Shown here in pieces: positions 22,204-35,408 of a stretch of 64,000 nucleotides of DNA. The stretch comes from Allacma fusca (lineage: Eukaryota > Arthropoda > Collembola > Symphypleona > Sminthuridae). The DNA lies in the NCBI GenBank assembly GCA_947179485.1, contig OX359248.1:57732386-57796385 (forward strand), in the 5' to 3' direction. The translations under genes were made by a program, and so were the position numbers. The notes below the pieces were generated by a model that did not search any database, had not been told where the DNA came from, and worked only from the letters and a program-made list of their open reading frames with translations. Position 1 is the first letter of the stretch, and every line of letters begins with the position of its first letter.

Positions 22204-24565
22204 CATGAGTCATAGCAGGCAATCCCAAATATTGTACTGCACCTGACAGTCCCTTTCACTTTTGTTACTCGGCCTTTTGCCATAAATGCAAAGGCCCTTT
22301 CTCGTTTCCATACACTTGAATTTTGTCTCTTGAGGAGGTTACTCTGCCCAATTCACTCCTGAATAAACTTTTACTACGGTTTTTATACTTTGTTGAAATC
22401 AATTCATTTTACAAATTATTTCTTGATAATTCATCACAAAAAGCAACAGCGCAATTTGCAAATCATATGAGAACAGCGATGCATGGCCCGGAAACGTTCC
22501 AAGCTCATCGTGAAAATTCATTTTAGAGGTGCTGCGACGATTACAAGCTAGTTGGGGAAAATGCATATCGGGTAAATACAGCTCTGCGTGGCCCGGAAAC
22601 GTTCCAAGCTCAACCTGAAACTTCGTTTGGTATGTGCTGGGACTGTTAACCGCAAGTTGGGTCAATTTTCTAATCAGGTAAATCCAGCTCCCTATGGCCC
22701 GGGAACGTTCTAACCTCACCTGACGTTTAGGTCACTTGTCAAGGTGTTTGACGAACTCGTCCCAATCTCTAAACTTTGTGAATACACACGGGCAGTCTGC
22801 TAAAGCTCAATTCTCGAATTTAAGACGCATCGAAAAACTAAACATGGCGATGAAAATGAGGTCTGGTTGCTATGGTCACTGTTTAACGTGTTTGCTGAGC
22901 TCATCCGAATCTCTTTAAACTTTGATATTACACTCAGGCAGTCTTCCAAAGCTCAATTCTCAAATTTGAGATGAATCTAAAAACTTTAAACAGCGATGAA
23001 CATGAAGTGGCGTTTAGGACACTTTTTTTGGTGTTTGCCGAACTCTTCCGAATCTCCTTAAACTTTGGTAATACACTCGGGCAGTCTGCCAAAGCTCAAT
23101 TCTCGAATTTGAGATGAATCGAAAAATTTTCGGAAAAGCGATGAAAATGAATTGACGCCCACGTCACTTTTTAAGGTGTTTACCGAACTCGACCGAATCT
23201 CCTCAAGTTTTGGAATTACACTCTTGCAGGCTGCCAAAGCTCAATTCTCGAATTTCAGATGAATTGAAAAACTTTGGAAAAAGCGATGAAAATGACGTGA
23301 CGCTCAGGTCACTTTTTAAGGTGTTTGCTGAACTCGTCTGAATCTGCTTAAACTTTGGAAATAAACTCGGGCATTCTGCCAAAGCACAATTCTCGAATTT
23401 GAGATGAATCTAAAAACTTTAAACAGCGATGAACATGAAGTGGCGTTTAGGACACTTTTTTAGGTGTTTGCCGAACTCTTCCGAATCTCCTTAAACTTTG
23501 GTAATACACTCGGGCAGTCTGCCAAAGCTCAATTCTCAAATTTTAGATGAATTGATAATTTTTGGAAAAAGCAATGAAAATTAATTGACGCCCACGTCAC
23601 TTTTTAAGGTGTTTACCGAACTCGACCGAATCTCCTCAAGTTTTGGAATTACACTCTTGCAGGCTGCCAAAGCTCAATTCTCGAATTTCAGATGAATTGA
23701 AAAACTTTGGAAAAAGCGATGAAAATGACGTGACGCTCAGGTCACTTTTTAAGGTGTTTGCTGAACTCGTCTGAATCTGCTTAAACTTTGGAAATAAACT
23801 CGGGCATTCTGCCAAAGCACAATTCTCGAATTTGAGATGAATCGAAAAACTTTCGGAAAAGCGATGAAAATGAATTGACGCCCACGTCACTTTTTAAGGT
23901 GTTTGCCGAACTCTTCCGAATCTCCTTAAACTTTGGTAATACACTCGGGCAGTCTGCCAAAGCTCAATTCTCAAATTTTAGATGAATTGATAATTTTTGG
24001 AAAAAGCAATGAAAATGACGTGACGCTCAGGTCACTTTTTAAGGTGTTTACCGAACTCGACCGAATCTCATCAAGTTTTGGAATTACACTCGGGCAGGCT
24101 GCCAAAGCTCAATTCTCGAATTTCAGATGAATTGAAAAACTGGAAAAAGCGATGAAAATGACGTGACGCTCAGGTCACTTTTTAAGGTGTTTGCTGAACT
24201 CGTCTGAATCTGCTTAAACTTTGGAAATAAACTCGGGCATTCTGCCAAAGCACAATTCTCGAATTTGAGAGGAATCGAAAAACTTTCGGAAAAGCGATGA
24301 AAATGAATTGACGCCCACGTCACTTTTTAAGGTGTTTGCCGAACTCGTCCGAATCTCCTCAAGTTTTGGGATTACACTCGGGCAGTCTCCCAAAGCTCAA
24401 TTCTCGAATTTTATATGAATCAAAAAACTAAACAGCGATGAAAATGAGGTCTCGTTGCTGTGGTCACTGTTTAACGTGTTTGCTAAGCTCGTCCGAATCT
24501 GTTTAAACTTTGGTTATACACTCGGACTGGCTGCCTAAGCTCAATTCTCGAATTTGATATGAATC
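22204..24565 (+). repeat. Unit 10: short anchor + 13 monomers, 2362 bp
   Basis: Order matches unit 9 and the length is identical, so one of the two was probably copied from the other. The first patch (23104-23163) has GAAAAATTTTCGG. The second trimer carries an additional, smaller patch near 23579 (AAAATTAATTGACGCCCAC) joining a C right end to an F-type start before D. Confidence 0.92.
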
Positions 24566-26061
24566 CATGAGTCATAGCAGGCAATCCCAAATATTGTACT
24601 GCACCTGACAGTCCCTTTCACTTTTGTTACTCGGCCTTTTGCCATAAATGCAAAGGCCCTTTCTCTTTTCCATACACTTGAATTTTGTCTCTTGAGGAGG
24701 TTACTCTGCCCAATTCACTCCTGAATAAACTTTTACTACGGTTTTTATACTTTGTTGAAATCAATTCATTTTACAAATTATTTCTTGATAATTCATCACA
24801 AAAAGCAACAGCGCAATTTGCAAATCATATGAGAACAGCGATGCATGGCCCGGAAACGTTCCAAGCTCATCGTGAAAATTCATTTTAGAGGTGCTGCGAC
24901 GATTACAAGCTAGTTGGGGAAAATGCATATCGGGTAAATACAGCTCTGCGTGGCCCGGAAACGTTCCAAGCTCAACCTGAAACTTCGTTTGGTATGTGCT
25001 GGGACTGTTAACCGCAAGTTGGGTCAATTTTCTAATCAGGTAAATCCAGCTCCCTATGGCCCGGGAACGTTCTAACCTCACCTGACGTTTAGGTCACTTG
25101 TCAAGGTGTTTGACGAACTCGTCCCAATCTCTAAACTTTGTGAATACACACGGGCAGTCTGCTAAAGCTCAATTCTCGAATTTAAGACGCATCGAAAAAC
25201 TAAACATGGCGATGAAAATGAGGTCTGGTTGCTATGGTCACTGTTTAACGTGTTTGCTGAGCTCATCCGAATCTCTTTAAACTTTGATATTACACTCAGG
25301 CAGTCTTCCAAAGCTCAATTCTCAAATTTGAGATGAATCTAAAAACTTTAAACAGCGATGAACATGAAGTGGCGTTTAGGACACTTTTTTTGGTGTTTGC
25401 CGAACTCTTCCGAATCTCCTTAAACTTTGGTAATACACTCGGGCAGTCTGCCAAAGCTCAATTCTCGAATTTGAGATGAATCGAAAAACTTTCGGAAAAG
25501 CGATGAAAATGAATTGACGCCCACGTCACTTTTTAAGGTGTTTACCGAACTCGACCGAATCTCCTCAAGTTTTGGAATTACACTCTTGCAGGCTGCCAAA
25601 GCTCAATTCTCGAATTTCAGATGAATTGAAAAACTTTGGAAAAAGCGATGAAAATGACGTGACGCTCAGGTCACTTTTTAAGGTGTTTGCTGAACTCGTC
25701 TGAATTTGCTTAAACTTTGGAAATAAACTCGGGCATTCTGCCAAAGCACAATTCTCGAATTTGAGATGAATCGAAAAACTTTCGGAAAAGCGATGAAAAT
25801 GAATTGACGCCCACGTCACTTTTTAAGGTGTTTGCCGAACTCGTCCGAATCTCCTCAAGTTTTGGGATTACACTCGGGCAGTCTCCCAAAGCTCAATTCT
25901 CGAATTTTATATGAATCAAAAAACTAAACAGCGATGAAAATGAGGTCTCGTTGCTGTGGTCACTGTTTAACGTGTTTGCTAAGCTCGTCCGAATCTGTTT
26001 AAACTTTGGTTATACACTCGGACTGGCTGCCTAAGCTCAATTCTCGAATTTGATATGAATC
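24566..26061 (+). repeat. Unit 11: short anchor + 7 monomers, 1496 bp
   Basis: Order: A-B-C*-D*-E-F-G, as in unit 8, with the patch at about 25466-25525. The anchor has the usual TTTCTCTTTTCC, unlike unit 8, so anchor and monomer variants have been reshuffled. E has a private C-to-T change (CGTCTGAATTTGC near 25698). Confidence 0.92.
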
Positions 26062-28420
26062 CATGAGTCATAGCAGGCAATCCCAAATATTGTACTGCAC
26101 CTGACAGTCCCTTTCACTTTTGTTACTCGGCCTTTTGCCATAAATGCAAAGGCCCTTTCTCGTTTCCATACACTTGAATTTTGTCTCTTGAGGAGGTTAC
26201 TCTGCCCAATTCACTCCTGAATAAACTTTTACTACGGTTTTTATACTTTGTTGAAATCAATTCATTTTACAAATTATTTCTTGATAATTCATCACAAAAA
26301 GCAACAGCGCAATTTGCAAATCATATGAGAACAGCGATGCATGGCCCGGAAACGTTCCAAGCTCATCGTGAAAATTCATTTTAGAGGTGCTGCGACGATT
26401 ACAAGCTAGTTGGGGAAAATGCATATCGGGTAAATACAGCTCTGCGTGGCCCGGAAACGTTCCAAGCTCAACCTGAAACTTCGTTTGGTATGTGCTGGGA
26501 CTGTTAACCGCAAGTTGGGTCAATTTTCTAATCAGGTAAATCCAGCTCCCTATGGCCCGGGAACGTTCTAACCTCACCTGACGTTTAGGTCACTTGTCAA
26601 GGTGTTTGACGAACTCGTCCCAATCTCTAAACTTTGTGAATACACACGGGCAGTCTGCTAAAGCTCAATTCTCGAATTTAAGACGCATCGAAAAACTAAA
26701 CATGGCGATGAAAATGAGGTCTGGTTGCTATGGTCACTGTTTAACGTGTTTGCTGAGCTCATCCGAATCTCTTTAAACTTTGATATTACACTCAGGCAGT
26801 CTTCCAAAGCTCAATTCTCAAATTTGAGATGAATCTAAAAACTTTAAACAGCGATGAACATGAAGTGGCGTTTAGGACACTTTTTTTGGTGTTTGCCGAA
26901 CTCTTCCGAATCTCCTTAAACTTTGGTAATACACTCGGGCAGTCTGCCAAAGCTCAATTCTCGAATTTGAGATGAATCGAAAAACTTTCGGAAAAGCGAT
27001 GAAAATGAATTGACGCCCACGTCACTTTTTAAGGTGTTTACCGAACTCGACCGAATCTCCTCAAGTTTTGGAATTACACTCTTGCAGGCTGCCAAAGCTC
27101 AATTCTCGAATTTCAGATGAATTGAAAAACTTTGGAAAAAGCGATGAAAATGACGTGACGCTCAGGTCACTTTTTAAGGTGTTTGCTGAACTCGTCCGAA
27201 TCTCTTTAAACTTTGATATTACACTCAGGCAGTCTTCCAAAGCTCAATTCTCAAATTTGAGATGAATCTAAAAACTTTAAACAGCGATGAACATGAAGTG
27301 GCGTTTAGGACACTTTTTTTGGTGTTTGCCGAACTCTTCCGAATCTCCTTAAACTTTGGTAATACACTCGGGCAGTCTGCCAAAGCTCAATTCTCAAGTT
27401 TTAGATGAATTGATAATTTTTGGAAAAAGCAATGAAAATGACGTGACGCTCAGGTCACTTTTTAAGGTGTTTACCGAACTCGACCGAATCTCCTCAAGTT
27501 TTGGAATTACACTCTTGCAGGCTGCCAAAGCTCAATTCTCGAATTTCAGATGAATTGAAAAACTTTGGAAAAAGCGATGAAAATGACGTGACGCTCAGGT
27601 CACTTTTTAAGGTGTTTGCTGAACTCGTCTGAATCTGCTTAAACTTTGGAAATAAACTCGGGCATTCTGCCAAAGCACAATTCTCGAATTTGAGATGAAT
27701 CGAAAAACTTTCGGAAAAGCGATGAAAATGAATTGACGCCCACGTCACTTTTTAAGGTGTTTGCCGAACTCTTCCGAATCTCCTTAAACTTTGGTAATAC
27801 ACTCGGGCAGTCTGCCAAAGCTCAATTCTCAAATTTTAGATGAATTGATAATTGGAAAAAGCAATGAAAATGACGTGACGCTCAGGTCACTTTTTAAGGT
27901 GTTTACCGAACTCGACCGAATCTCATCAAGTTTTGGAATTACACTCGGGCAGGCTGCCAAAGCTCAATTCTCGAATTTCAGATGAATTGAAAAACTGGAA
28001 AAAGCGATGAAAATGACGTGACGCTCAGGTCACTTTTTAAGGTGTTTGCTGAACTCGTCTGAATCTGCTTAAACTTTGGAAATAAATTTGGGCATTCTGC
28101 CAAAGCACAATTCTCGAATTTGAGAGGAATCGAAAAACTTTCGGAAAAGCGATGAAAATGAATTGACGCCCACGTCACTTTTTAAGGTGTTTGCCGAACT
28201 CGTCCGAATCTCCTCAAGTTTTGGGATTACACTCGGGCAGTCTCCCAAAGCTCAATTCTCGAATTTTATATGAATCAAAAAACTAAACAGCGATGAAAAT
28301 GAGGTCTCGTTGCTGTGGTCACTGTTTAACGTGTTTGCTAAGCTCGTCCGAATCTGTTTAAACTTTGGTTATACACTCGGACTGGCTGCCTAAGCTCAAT
28401 TCTCGAATTTGATATGAATC
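26062..28420 (+). repeat. Unit 12: short anchor + 13 monomers with an E/B hybrid, 2359 bp
   Basis: Order: A-B-C*-D*-(E/B)-C-D-E-C'-D'-E-F-G. The hybrid at 27157-27299 starts as E (GTTTGCTGAACTCGT) and switches to B (CCGAATCTCTTTAAAC, CACTCAGGCAGTCTTCC). The third C has a 3-bp deletion (GATAATTGGAAAAAG near 27845), explaining 2359 instead of 2362 bp. The final E reads AAATTTGGGCATTC near 28084. Confidence 0.91.
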
Positions 28421-30347
28421 CATGAGTCATAGCAGGCAATCCCAAATATTGTACTGCACCTGACAGTCCCTTTCACTTTTGTTACTCGGCCTTTTGCCAT
28501 AAATGCAAAGGCCCTTTCTCTTTTCCATACACTTGAATTTTGTCTCTTGAGGAGGTTACTCTGCCCAATTCACTCCTGAATAAACTTTTACTACGGTTTT
28601 TATACTTTGTTGAAATCAATTCATTTTACAAATTATTTCTTGATAATTCATCACAAAAAGCAACAGCGCAATTTGCAAATCATATGAGAACAGCGATGCA
28701 TGGCCCGGAAACGTTCCAAGCTCATCGTGAAAATTCATTTTAGAGGTGCTGCGACGATTACAAGCTAGTTGGGGAAAATGCATATCGGGTAAATACAGCT
28801 CTGCGTGGCCCGGAAACGTTCCAAGCTCAACCTGAAACTTCGTTTGGTATGTGCTGGGACTGTTAACCGCAAGTTGGGTCAATTTTCTAATCAGGTAAAT
28901 CCAGCTCCCTATGGCCCGGGAACGTTCTAACCTCACCTGACGTTTAGGTCACTTGTCAAGGTGTTTGACGAACTCGTCCCAATCTCTAAACTTTGTGAAT
29001 ACACACGGGCAGTCTGCTAAAGCTCAATTCTCGAATTTAAGACGCATCGAAAAACTAAACATGGCGATGAAAATGAGGTCTGGTTGCTATGGTCACTGTA
29101 ACGTGTTTGCTGAGCTCATCCGAATCTCTTTAAACTTTGATATTACACTCAGGCAGTCTTCCAAAGCTCAATTCTCAAATTTGAGATGAATCTAAAAACT
29201 TTAAACAGCGATGAACATGAAGTGGCGTTTAGGACACTTTTTTAGGTGTTTGCCGAACTCTTCCGAATCTCCTTAAACTTTGGTAATACACTCGGGCAGT
29301 CTGCCAAAGCTCAATTCTCAAATTTTAGATGAATTGATAATTTTTGGAAAAAGCAATGAAAATGACGTGACGCTCAGGTCACTTTTTAAGGTGTTTACCG
29401 AACTCGACCGAATCTCCTCAAGTTTTGGAATTACACTCTTGCAGGCTGCCAAAGCTCAATTCTCGAATTTCAGATGAATTGAAAAACTTTGGAAAAAGCG
29501 ATGAAAATGACGTGACGCTCAGGTCACTTTTTAAGGTGTTTGCTGAACTCGTCTGAATCTGCTTAAACTTTGGAAATAAACTCGGGCATTCTGCCAAAGC
29601 ACAATTCTCGAATTTGAGATGAATCGAAAAACTTTCGGAAAAGCGATGAAAATGAATTGACGCCCACGTCACTTTTTAAGGTGTTTGCCGAACTCTTCCG
29701 AATCTCCTTAAACTTTGGTAATACACTCGGGCAGTCTGCCAAAGCTCAATTCTCAAATTTTAGATGAATTGATAATTTTTGGAAAAAGCAATGAAAATGA
29801 CGTGACGCTCAGGTCACTTTTTAAGGTGTTTACCGAACTCGACCGAATCTCATCAAGTTTTGGAATTACACTCGGGCAGGCTGCCAAAGCTCAATTCTCG
29901 AATTTCAGATGAATTGAAAAACTGGAAAAAGCGATGAAAATGACGTGACGCTCAGGTCACTTTTTAAGGTGTTTGCTGAACACGTCTGAATCTGCTTAAA
30001 CTTTGGAAATAAACTCGGGCATTCTGCCAAAGCACAATTCTCGAATTTGAGAGGAATCGAAAAACTTTCGGAAAAGCGATGAAAATGAATTGACGCCCAC
30101 GTCACTTTTTAAGGTGTTTGCCGAACTCGTCCGAATCTCCTCAAGTTTTGGGATTACACTCGGGCAGTCTCCCAAAGCTCAATTCTCGAATTTTATATGA
30201 ATCAAAAAACTAAACAGCGATGAAAATGAGGTCTCGTTGCTGTGGTCACTGTTTAACGTGTTTGCTAAGCTCGTCCGAATCTGTTTAAACTTTGGTTATA
30301 CACTCGGACTGGCTGCCTAAGCTCAATTCTCGAATTTGATATGAATC
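28421..30347 (+). repeat. Unit 13: short anchor + 10 monomers, 1927 bp
   Basis: Order: A-B-C-D-E-C'-D'-E-F-G. B has lost two Ts (CACTGTAACGTG near 29094), a change shared only with unit 14. The last E reads CTGAACACGTCTG near 29987. The conversion patch of the preceding 10 kb is absent from here on except in units 15 and 23. Confidence 0.92.
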
Positions 30348-32274
30348 CATGAGTCATAGCAGGCAATCCCAAATATTGTACTGCACCTGACAGTCCCTTT
30401 CACTTTTGTTACTCGGCCTTTTGCCATAAATGCAAAGGCCCTTTCTCTTTTCCATACACTTGAATTTTGTCTCTTGAGGAGGTTACTCTGCCCAATTCAC
30501 TCCTGAATAAACTTTTACTACGGTTTTTATACTTTGTTGAAATCAATTCATTTTACAAATTATTTCTTGATAATTCATCACAAAAAGCAACAGCGCAATT
30601 TGCAAATCATATGAGAACAGCGATGCATGGCCCGGAAACGTTCCAAGCTCATCGTGAAAATTCATTTTAGAGGTGCTGCGACGATTACAAGCTAGTTGGG
30701 GAAAATGCATATCGGGTAAATACAGCTCTGCGTGGCCCGGAAACGTTCCAAGCTCAACCTGAAACTTCGTTTGGTATGTGCTGGGACTGTTAACCGCAAG
30801 TTGGGTCAATTTTCTAATCAGGTAAATCCAGCTCCCTATGGCCCGGGAACGTTCTAACCTCACCTGACGTTTAGGTCACTTGTCAAGGTGTTTGACGAAC
30901 TCGTCCCAATCCCTAAACTTTGTGAATACACACGGGCAGTCTGCTAAAGCTCAATTCTCGAATTTAAGACGCATCGAAAAACTAAACATGGCGATGAAAA
31001 TGAGGTCTGGTTGCTATGGTCACTGTAACGTGTTTGCTGAGCTCATCCGAATCTCTTTAAACTTTGATATTACACTCAGGCAGTCTTCCAAAGCTCAATT
31101 CTCAAATTTGAGATGAATCTAAAAACTTTAAACAGCGATGAACATGAAGTGGCGTTTAGGACACTTTTTTAGGTGTTTGCCGAACTCTTCCGAATCTCCT
31201 TAAACTTTGGTAATACACTCGGGCAGTCTGCCAAAGCTCAATTCTCAAATTTTAGATGAATTGATAATTTTTGGAAAAAGCAATGAAAATGACGTGACGC
31301 TCAGGTCACTTTTTAAGGTGTTTACCGAACTCGACCGAATCTCCTCAAGTTTTGGAATTACACTCTTGCAGGCTGCCAAAGCTCAATTCTCGAATTTCAG
31401 ATGAATTGAAAAACTTTGGAAAAAGCGATGAAAATGACGTGACGCTCAGGTCACTTTTTAAGGTGTTTGCTGAACTCGTCTGAATCTGCTTAAACTTTGG
31501 AAATAAACTCGGGCATTCTGCCAAAGCACAATTCTCGAATTTGAGATGAATCGAAAAACTTTCGGAAAAGCGATGAAAATGAATTGACGCCCACGTCACT
31601 TTTTAAGGTGTTTGCCGAACTCTTCCGAATCTCCTTAAACTTTGGTAATACACTCGGGCAGTCTGCCAAAGCTCAATTCTCAAATTTTAGATGAATTGAT
31701 AATTTTTGGAAAAAGCAATGAAAATGACGTGACGCTCAGGTCACTTTTTAAGGTGTTTACCGAACTCGACCGAATCTCCTCAAGTTTTGGAATTACACTC
31801 GGGCAGTCTGCCAAAGCTCAATTCTCGAATTTCAGATGAATTGAAAAACTGGAAAAAGCGATGAAAATGACGTGACGCTCAGGTCACTTTTTAAGGTGTT
31901 TGCTGAACTCGTCTGAATCTGCTTAAACTTTGGAAATAAACTCGGGCATTCTGCCAAAGCACAATTCTCGAATTTGAGATGAATCGAAAAACTTTCGGAA
32001 AAGCGATGAAAATGAATTGACGCCCACGTCACTTTTTAAGGTGTTTGCCGAACTCGTCCGAATCTCCTCAAGTTTTGGGATTACACTCGGGCAGTCTCCC
32101 AAAGCTCAATTCTCGAATTTTATATGAATCAAAAAACTAAACAGCGATGAAAATGAGGTCTCGTTGCTGTGGTCACTGTTTAACGTGTTTGCTAAGCTCG
32201 TCCGAATCTGTTTAAACTTTGGTTATACACTCGGACTGGCTGCCTAAGCTCAATTCTCGAATTTGATATGAATC
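30348..32274 (+). repeat. Unit 14: short anchor + 10 monomers, 1927 bp
   Basis: Order: A-B-C-D-E-C'-D''-E-F-G. It shares the CACTGTAACG deletion (near 31021) with unit 13, so one duplicated from the other. The second D is D'' and the last E keeps GAGATGAATCG, as in unit 7, so the right half comes from a different source. A has CCCAATCCCTAAAC near 30905. Confidence 0.92.
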
Positions 32275-33912
32275 CATGAGTCATAGCAGGCAATCCCAAA
32301 TATTGTACTGCACCTGACAGTCCCTTTCACTTTTGTTACTCGGCCTTTTGCCATAAATGCAAAGGCCCTTTCTCGTTTCCATACACTTGAATTTTGTCTC
32401 TTGAGGAGGTTACTCTGCCCAATTCACTCCTGAATAAACTTTTACTACGGTTTTTATACTTTGTTGAAATCAATTCATTTTACAAATTATTTCTTGATAA
32501 TTCATCACAAAAAGCAACAGCGCAATTTGCAAATCATATGAGAACAGCGATGCATGGCCCGGAAACGTTCCAAGCTCATCGTGAAAATTCATTTTAGAGG
32601 TGCTGCGACGATTACAAGCTAGTTGGGGAAAATGCATATCGGGTAAATACAGCTCTGCGTGGCCCGGAAACGTTCCAAGCTCAACCTGAAACTTCGTTTG
32701 GTATGTGCTGGGACTGTTAACCGCAAGTTGGGTCAATTTTCTAATCAGGTAAATCCAGCTCCCTATGGCCCGGGAACGTTCTAACCTCACCTGACGTTTA
32801 GGTCACTTGTCAAGGTGTTTGACGAACTCGTCCCAATCTCTAAACTTTGTGAATACACACGGGCAGTCTGCTAAAGCTCAATTCTCGAATTTAAGACGCA
32901 TCGAAAAACTAAACATGGCGATGAAAATGAGGTCTGGTTGCTATGGTCACTGTTTAACGTGTTTGCTGAGCTCATCCGAATCTCTTTAAACTTTGATATT
33001 ACACTCAGGCAGTCTTCCAAAGCTCAATTCTCAAATTTGAGATGAATCTAAAAACTTTAAACAGCGATGAACATGAAGTGGCGTTTAGGACACTTTTTTT
33101 GGTGTTTGCCGAACTCTTCCGAATCTCCTTAAACTTTGGTAATACACTCGGGCAGTCTGCCAAAGCTCAATTCTCGAATTTGAGATGAATCTAAAACTTT
33201 CGGAAAAGCGATGAAAATGAATTGACGCCCACGTCACTTTTTAAGGTGTTTGCCGAACTCTTCCGAATCTCCTTAAACTTTGGTAATACACTCGGGCAGT
33301 CTGCCAAAGCTCAATTCTCAAATTTTAGATGAATTGATAATTTTTGGAAAAAGCAATGAAAATGACGTGACGCTCAGGTCACTTTTTAAGGTGTTTACCG
33401 AACTCGACCGAATCTCCTCAAGTTTTGGAATTACACTCGGGCAGTCTGCCAAAGCTCAATTCTCGAATTTCAGATGAATTGAAAAACTGGAAAAAGCGAT
33501 GAAAATGACGTGACGCTCAGGTCACTTTTTAAGGTGTTTGCTGAACTCGTCTGAATCTGCTTAAACTTTGGAAATAAACTCGGGCATTCTGCCAAAGCAC
33601 AATTCTCGAATTTGAGATGAATCGAAAAACTTTCGGAAAAGCGATGAAAATGAATTGACGCCCACGTCACTTTTTAAGGTGTTTGCCGAACTCGTCCGAA
33701 TCTCCTCAAGTTTTGGGATTACATTCGGGCAGTCTCCCAAAGCTCAATTCTCGAATTTTATATGAATCAAAAAACTAAACAGCGATGAAAATGAGGTCTC
33801 GTTGCTGTGGTCACTGTTTAACGTGTTTGCTAAGCTCGTCCGAATCTGTTTAAACTTTGGTTATACACTCGGACTGGCTGCCTAAGCTCAATTCTCGAAT
33901 TTGATATGAATC
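32275..33912 (+). repeat. Unit 15: short anchor + 8 monomers, 1638 bp
   Basis: Order: A-B-C*-C'-D''-E-F-G. C* ends in E-type sequence with one A deleted (CTAAAACTTTCGG near 33191) and runs straight into C', giving two adjacent C-bodied monomers. F has TTACATTCGGGCAG near 33720. Both features recur in unit 23. Confidence 0.91.
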
Positions 33913-35408
33913 CATGAGTCATAGCAGGCAATCCCAAATATTGTACTGCACCTGACAGTCCCTTTCACTTTTGTTACTCGGCCTTTTGCCATAAATGCAA
34001 AGGCCCTTTCTCTTTTCCATACACTTGAATTTTGTCTCTTGAGGAGGTTACTCTGCCCAATTCACTCCTGAATAAACTTTTACTACGGTTTTTATACTTT
34101 GTTGAAATCAATTCATTTTACAAATTATTTCTTGATAATTCATCACAAAAAGCAACAGCGCAATTTGCAAATCATATGAGAACAGCGATGCATGGCCCGG
34201 AAACGTTCCAAGCTCATCGTGAAAATTCATTTTAGAGGTGCTGCGACGATTACAAGCTAGTTGGGGAAAATGCATATCGGGTAAATACAGCTCTGCGTGG
34301 CCCGGAAACGTTCCAAGCTCAACCTGAAACTTCGTTTGGTATGTGCTGGGACTGTTAACCGCAAGTTGGGTCAATTTTCTAATCAGGTAAATCCAGCTCC
34401 CTATGGCCCGGGAACGTTCTAACCTCACCTGACGTTTAGGTCACTTGTCAAGGTGTTTGACGAACTCGTCCCAATCTCTAAACTTTGTGAATACACACGG
34501 GCAGTCTGCTAAAGCTCAATTCTCGAATTTAAGACGCATCGAAAAACTAAACATGGCGATGAAAATGAGGTCTGGTTGCTATGGTCACTGTTTAACGTGT
34601 TTGCTGAGCTCATCCGAATCTCTTTAAACTTTGATATTACACTCAGGCAGTCTTCCAAAGCTCAATTCTCAAATTTGAGATGAATCTAAAAACTTTAAAC
34701 AGCGATGAACATGAAGTGGCGTTTAGGACACTTTTTTTGGTGTTTGCCGAACTCTTCCGAATCTCCTTAAACTTTGGTAATACACTCGGGCAGTCTGCCA
34801 AAGCTCAATTCTCAAATTTTAGATGAATTGATAATTTTTGGAAAAAGCAATGAAAATGACGTGACGCTCAGGTCACTTTTTAAGGTGTTTACCGAACTCG
34901 ACCGAATCTCCTCAAGTTTTGGAATTACACTCTTGCAGGCTGCCAAAGCTCAATTCTCGAATTTCAGATGAATTGAAAAACTTTGGAAAAAGCGATGAAA
35001 ATGACGTGACGCTCAGGTCACTTTTTAAGGTGTTTGCTGAACTCGTCTGAATCTGCTTAAACTTTGGAAATAAACTCGGGCATTCTGCCAAAGCACAATT
35101 CTCGAATTTGAGATGAATCGAAAAACTTTCGGAAAAGCGATGAAAATGAATTGACGCCCACGTCACTTTTAAAGGTGTTTGCTGAACTCGTCCGAATCTC
35201 CTCAAGTTTTGGGATTACACTCGGGCAGTCTCCCAAAGCTCAATTCGCGAATTTTATATGAATCAAAAAACTAAACAGCGATGAAAATGAGGTCTCGTTG
35301 CTGTAGTCACTGTTTAACGTGTTTGCTAAGCTCGTCCGAATCTGTTTAAACTTTGGTTATACACTCGGGCTGGCTGCCTAAGCTCAATTCTCGAATTTGA
35401 TATGAATC
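33913..35408 (+). repeat. Unit 16: short anchor + 7 monomers ending F'-G', 1496 bp
   Basis: Order: A-B-C-D-E-F'-G'. F' has CACTTTTAAAGGTGTTTGCTG (split here as an A-for-T change plus an E-like GCTGAAC), then CAATTCGCGAATT. G' has TGTAGTCACTG. The next anchor is long. Units 20 and 22 have the same structure and appear identical in the places compared. Confidence 0.92.
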
